A DNA stretch of 11,549 nt, taken from contig WELB01000031.1 of the NCBI GenBank assembly GCA_009602725.1, positions 682,184 through 693,732 on the forward strand, given 5' to 3'. The position numbers and the translations under genes were made by a program. Below the pieces are notes generated by a model that did no database searches, was not told where the DNA came from, and saw only the letters and a list, made by a program, of their open reading frames with translations. Source of the DNA: Spirogloea muscicola. Lineage: Eukaryota > Streptophyta > Zygnematophyceae > Spirogloeales > Spirogloeaceae. Below, in pieces: positions 10,201 through 11,549 of the stretch (position 1 is the first letter of the stretch; each line of letters begins with the position of its first letter).

Positions 10201-11364
10201 GTCACTGCAGAACTAACGGCTGCGGCTGAAGCCATCAGGGCGGCTGCAGGCGCACTATGTTCACAGGTAATGCTCACATTGTAATGGCTGAGGAAGGCCT
10301 CCAGATCCTTCTTCTGACTTGCCTGCGGCTTACCTGCTCAGCCATGGAAATTGCACGGAGATTTGTGAAAGAGTGACCAGGTACTCATGCTCCCCATGAA
10401 CTCGCAACCCCCTGACGTCCCCTCCTCGCTCCCCACCCAACCCGAAAGGCCGGGCAGGCCCACAGAGGAGCTTGCACCAGTGCCTGGCTTGCAACTTACC
10501 TCGTTGGTCTTTCAATTTGGAGGTGCTGGAAGTCTCAGTAATGCGGCGCTCGAGGGTTATCATGTTCCCATACACCTCTGGCCTAAAAGCATCATCGCCA
10601 GTGTTGCACACGTCGATTGCCACCTTGCAGTAGCTGCCACGCGAGAGCTGCTCATCAGGGCCCTGGGAAGTTCTGCGTCGGTGCTCAGTGAGAGGGAAAA
10701 GGCGAAGCCACCCCTGACATGGTCGCCAGACCAATGCAATGGCAGAAGTGTAGTCCAAACACTGCGAGCCTCCCGGGAGCTGGCAGGACAGCAGGGTGGG
10801 CGCATGGGCCTCTTTGCGGGCGCTCGCCGAGCGACTGCAAAGGCGGGCTTCATGGTGTTGGCTTTCGAGTAAGTTCCTGAGCCTTGCCCTCGAAGAGTGG
10901 AGGGCAACGGCGCGGAGCCCGGAGGCCGGGTCAGAGCGTGCCTGGCGTCGTGCTGGATGAACTCCTTGAAGGACGTCGCCCGCTCCGTGCCCCTCGCCTT
11001 GAGGCCAAGGGCCACCGCCAGCGCGGTCAGGATTGCGCTCTTGCCGCCTGGGGCGCAGCCGCAAGTGGCGCGCGAGCAGCTTCACGAGGCCGGCCGCCGC
11101 CGCAGCCGGGCCGGAGGGCGGCAGCTGCGCGGCGGACGGCGGTGCGAGCCGAGCGCGAGGCGAGCCGGCGAGCGGGACGGGGGGCGGGCGCGGGGCTGCG
11201 AGCGCACTGCCGTTCTGGCCGGTGATAAAGTTGACGCGGGGCCCGAACTCCATCTCCAGGTGCGTGTGGCACATGAAGTGCTCGAGGCGCATGCGCAGAA
11301 GGGACCCGGCGCCGTGCCGCGGCGGCGCGCCGACGCCGGCGCCGGCGGCGGCGGCGGCCACCAT
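2835..11364 (-). CDS. SMC6: SMC6, ATPase subunit of the SMC5/6 DNA-repair complex; at least 30 exons
   Basis: SMC6 pairs with SMC5 in the nuclear SMC5/6 complex, which acts in recombination repair and replication-fork stability. Exons in order (minus strand): 11364-11208, 11047-10942, 10633-10500, 10333-10278, 10148-10062, 9811-9642, 9314-9164, 9016-8843, 8522-8388, 8188-8112, 7939-7864, 7685-7611, 7435-7331, 7187-7018, 6747-6645, 6526-6414, 6247-6200, 6130-5995, 5893-5762, 5602-5488, 5282-5197, 5020-4925, 4750-4617, 4499-4397, 4242-4163, 3990-3912, 3756-3699, 3454-3357, 3092-2998, 2889-2835 (TGA 2837-2835). All phases agree and the sum is 3204 nt (about 1067 residues). Landmarks are [11 protein letters not shown] (Walker A), [33 protein letters not shown] and IYDFGRP (hinge), [10 protein letters not shown] (signature), [12 protein letters not shown] (Walker B and D-loop) and [11 protein letters not shown]. 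The start at 11364 has a good context and gives a short N-terminus like other SMC6 proteins; an in-frame ATG at 11499 is an alternative. Open points are the 8523-8842 intron and the 6247 acceptor. Confidence 0.95.
4397..6130 (-). other. SMC6: SMC6 second coiled-coil arm exons
   Basis: Seven exons (6130-5995, 5893-5762, 5602-5488, 5282-5197, 5020-4925, 4750-4617, 4499-4397) encode charged helical protein: [99 protein letters not shown], then the conserved [10 protein letters not shown] (plant CxESExExLG region) and [17 protein letters not shown]. All junction phases agree. These exons are hidden in the six frames because most lack a Met. Confidence 0.88.
5297..5318. repeat. 11-bp direct duplication in an SMC6 intron
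   Basis: TGTCCAATGAG is present twice in tandem. On the SMC6 sense strand each copy contains CTCAT, a branch-point-like sequence, within about 40 nt upstream of the acceptor at 5283. It may be a simple slippage duplication. Confidence 0.7.
6200..7435 (-). other. SMC6: SMC6 hinge-domain exons
   Basis: Exons 7435-7331, 7187-7018, 6747-6645, 6526-6414 and about 6247-6200 encode the dimerisation hinge through which SMC6 binds SMC5. Visible motifs are [93 protein letters not shown], then [10 protein letters not shown]. The order and spacing follow land-plant SMC6. The last hinge exon has an uncertain acceptor: AG at 6249-6248 gives LEGLRMPVCFRNG, while AG at 6282-6281 adds 11 residues, also in frame. 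Confidence 0.9.
8523..8842 (-). other. SMC6 intron, possibly hiding one more coiled-coil exon
   Basis: The flanking exons end and start in phase 0 (TLLHE | ATKEK), so one 320-bp intron works. Compared by memory with a plant SMC6, roughly 30 residues of coiled coil may be missing here. One open stretch at about 8612-8707 could make a 32-codon phase-0 exon ending [10 protein letters not shown], with donor GTGCGA, but its protein is not clearly coiled coil. Confidence 0.45.
9315..9641 (-). other. SMC6 intron 6, containing a minisatellite
   Basis: The donor is AG|GTGCCA at 9641 and the acceptor is ATCCAG at 9315; the phase-2 join completes an Arg codon (AG|A) and gives [20 protein letters not shown]. 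At 327 bp this is the longest intron in the model, and about half of it is the 8-bp repeat array near its 5' side. Confidence 0.85.
9465..9629. repeat. 8-bp minisatellite, consensus GTGAGGCG (plus strand)
   Basis: From 9510 to 9629 the sequence can be cut into 15 consecutive 8-base units such as gtgaggcg, gtgaggca, atgaggca, gtaaggcg and gcgaggcg, without slippage. Degraded units extend left to about 9465, interrupted at about 9481-9509. On the SMC6 sense strand the units are pyrimidine-rich (CGCCTCAC). It lies wholly inside SMC6 intron 6. Confidence 0.93.
10634..10941 (-). other. SMC6 intron 2, non-canonical GC-AG intron
   Basis: Exon 2 ends GAC GCC AG, followed by GCACGC rather than GT. 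The acceptor is CGTGGCAG before CTACTGC. Joining gives EFIQHDASYCKVAI, which has the same length as the plant counterpart around FIKTGCSY. No nearby GT keeps both the frame and that spacing. The intron is 308 bp. Confidence 0.8.
11048..11207 (-). other. SMC6 intron 1, splitting Walker A
   Basis: The donor GTGCGC at 11207 and the acceptor CCCCAG at 11048 fall in phase 1 within the Ser codon of GQNG-S-GKS (A|GC). The spliced product restores a perfect Walker A motif. The intron is about 160 bp and very GC-rich, which is why long false ORFs run through it. Confidence 0.9.
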
Positions 11365-11549
11365 GGCTGCGCGAGCGCGCAGCGGCGGGGAGGGATTCGT
11401 AAGTGCGGGGTGGCGGGAGCGGGGGGTGGGTTCCCTCCTCCTCTGCGGGTATGAAAGAATCGGCTGTGAAATGCCAGCCAGATGCATACAGGTGTTCATG
11501 ACGGAGCCAAAGGCTAGGCAGACAGGGCGCCCTCAATACCCCCGTGTCA
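11365..11549 (-). other. Upstream flank and 5' leader of SMC6
   Basis: The 185 bp upstream of the chosen SMC6 start must hold at least part of its 5'UTR or promoter. The SMC6 frame is open back to an ATG at 11499-11497, so an N-terminal extension of 45 residues is possible, though it has no conserved motif. I see no convincing TATA box or other element. Confidence 0.4.

Larger units (their letters stand above)
9642..11364 (-). other. SMC6: SMC6 N-terminal ATPase head exons (exons 1-6)
   Basis: Exon 1 encodes [14 protein letters not shown], then the start of Walker A. Exon 2 completes [19 protein letters not shown] and [13 protein letters not shown]. Exon 3 holds the conserved segment with [10 protein letters not shown] and LERRITE. 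Exon 4 gives [14 protein letters not shown]. Exon 5 gives [20 protein letters not shown], the most diagnostic SMC6 stretch, and exon 6 starts [11 protein letters not shown] and enters the first coiled coil. Segment order and spacing match land-plant SMC6 as I remember it. The chance ORFs of 389 and 169 codons on this strand are partly this gene and partly intron read-through. Confidence 0.92.

Noticed and set aside
10387-10872. 161-codon plus-strand open frame
   Set aside because: It is antisense to SMC6 exon 3 and introns 2-3, with no recognisable motif.
10330-11499. 389-codon minus-strand frame read as one protein
   Set aside because: It carries true SMC6 exon 1 and exon 3 peptides, but the parts between are intron read-through; the real exon 2 with GKS lies in another frame.

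Overview
This is a nuclear genome fragment from a photosynthetic eukaryote, most likely a green alga. Both genes are dense with spliceosomal introns, and no bacterial-style operon, ribosome binding site or mobile element is visible. The SMC6 protein reads closest, from memory, to land-plant SMC6. A plant-type telomeric repeat (TTTAGGG) sits in an intron. GC content is very high at the two ends and moderate in the middle. The species cannot be named from this sequence.

There are two conserved housekeeping genes, pointing tail to tail. On the + strand, positions 1-1828 hold the 3' part of the gene for U4/U6 snRNP protein Prp3 (PRPF3): three exons (2-319, 556-731, 922-1828), with the start lying left of the window. 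On the - strand, positions 11364-2835 hold what appears to be a complete SMC6 gene, the DNA-repair ATPase subunit of the SMC5/6 complex. It is cut into at least 30 short exons. The exon chain was rebuilt by hand from splice signals, reading-frame phase and family conservation. The phases agree at every junction, and the joined coding length is 3204 nt including the stop (about 1067 residues), close to the usual SMC6 length. No single ORF reveals the gene, because the exons are only 48-174 nt long.

Layout: Prp3 C-terminal half (1-1828); intergenic or 3'UTR space with no gene (1829-2834); SMC6 C-terminal ATPase head (2835-4242); second coiled coil (4397-6130); hinge (6200-7435); first coiled coil (7611 to about 9750); N-terminal ATPase head with Walker A (about 9750-11364); upstream flank (11365-11549). 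The two proteins act in unrelated nuclear processes (splicing and chromosome maintenance), and nothing suggests a functional link beyond proximity.

I found no evidence of a new biological system. The points worth a second look are an apparent Asp-to-Glu change in the SMC6 Walker B motif, a GC-AG intron, introns that split all the ATP-binding motifs, an 8-bp minisatellite inside an SMC6 intron, a telomeric repeat inside a Prp3 intron, and two places where the SMC6 exon model stays open.
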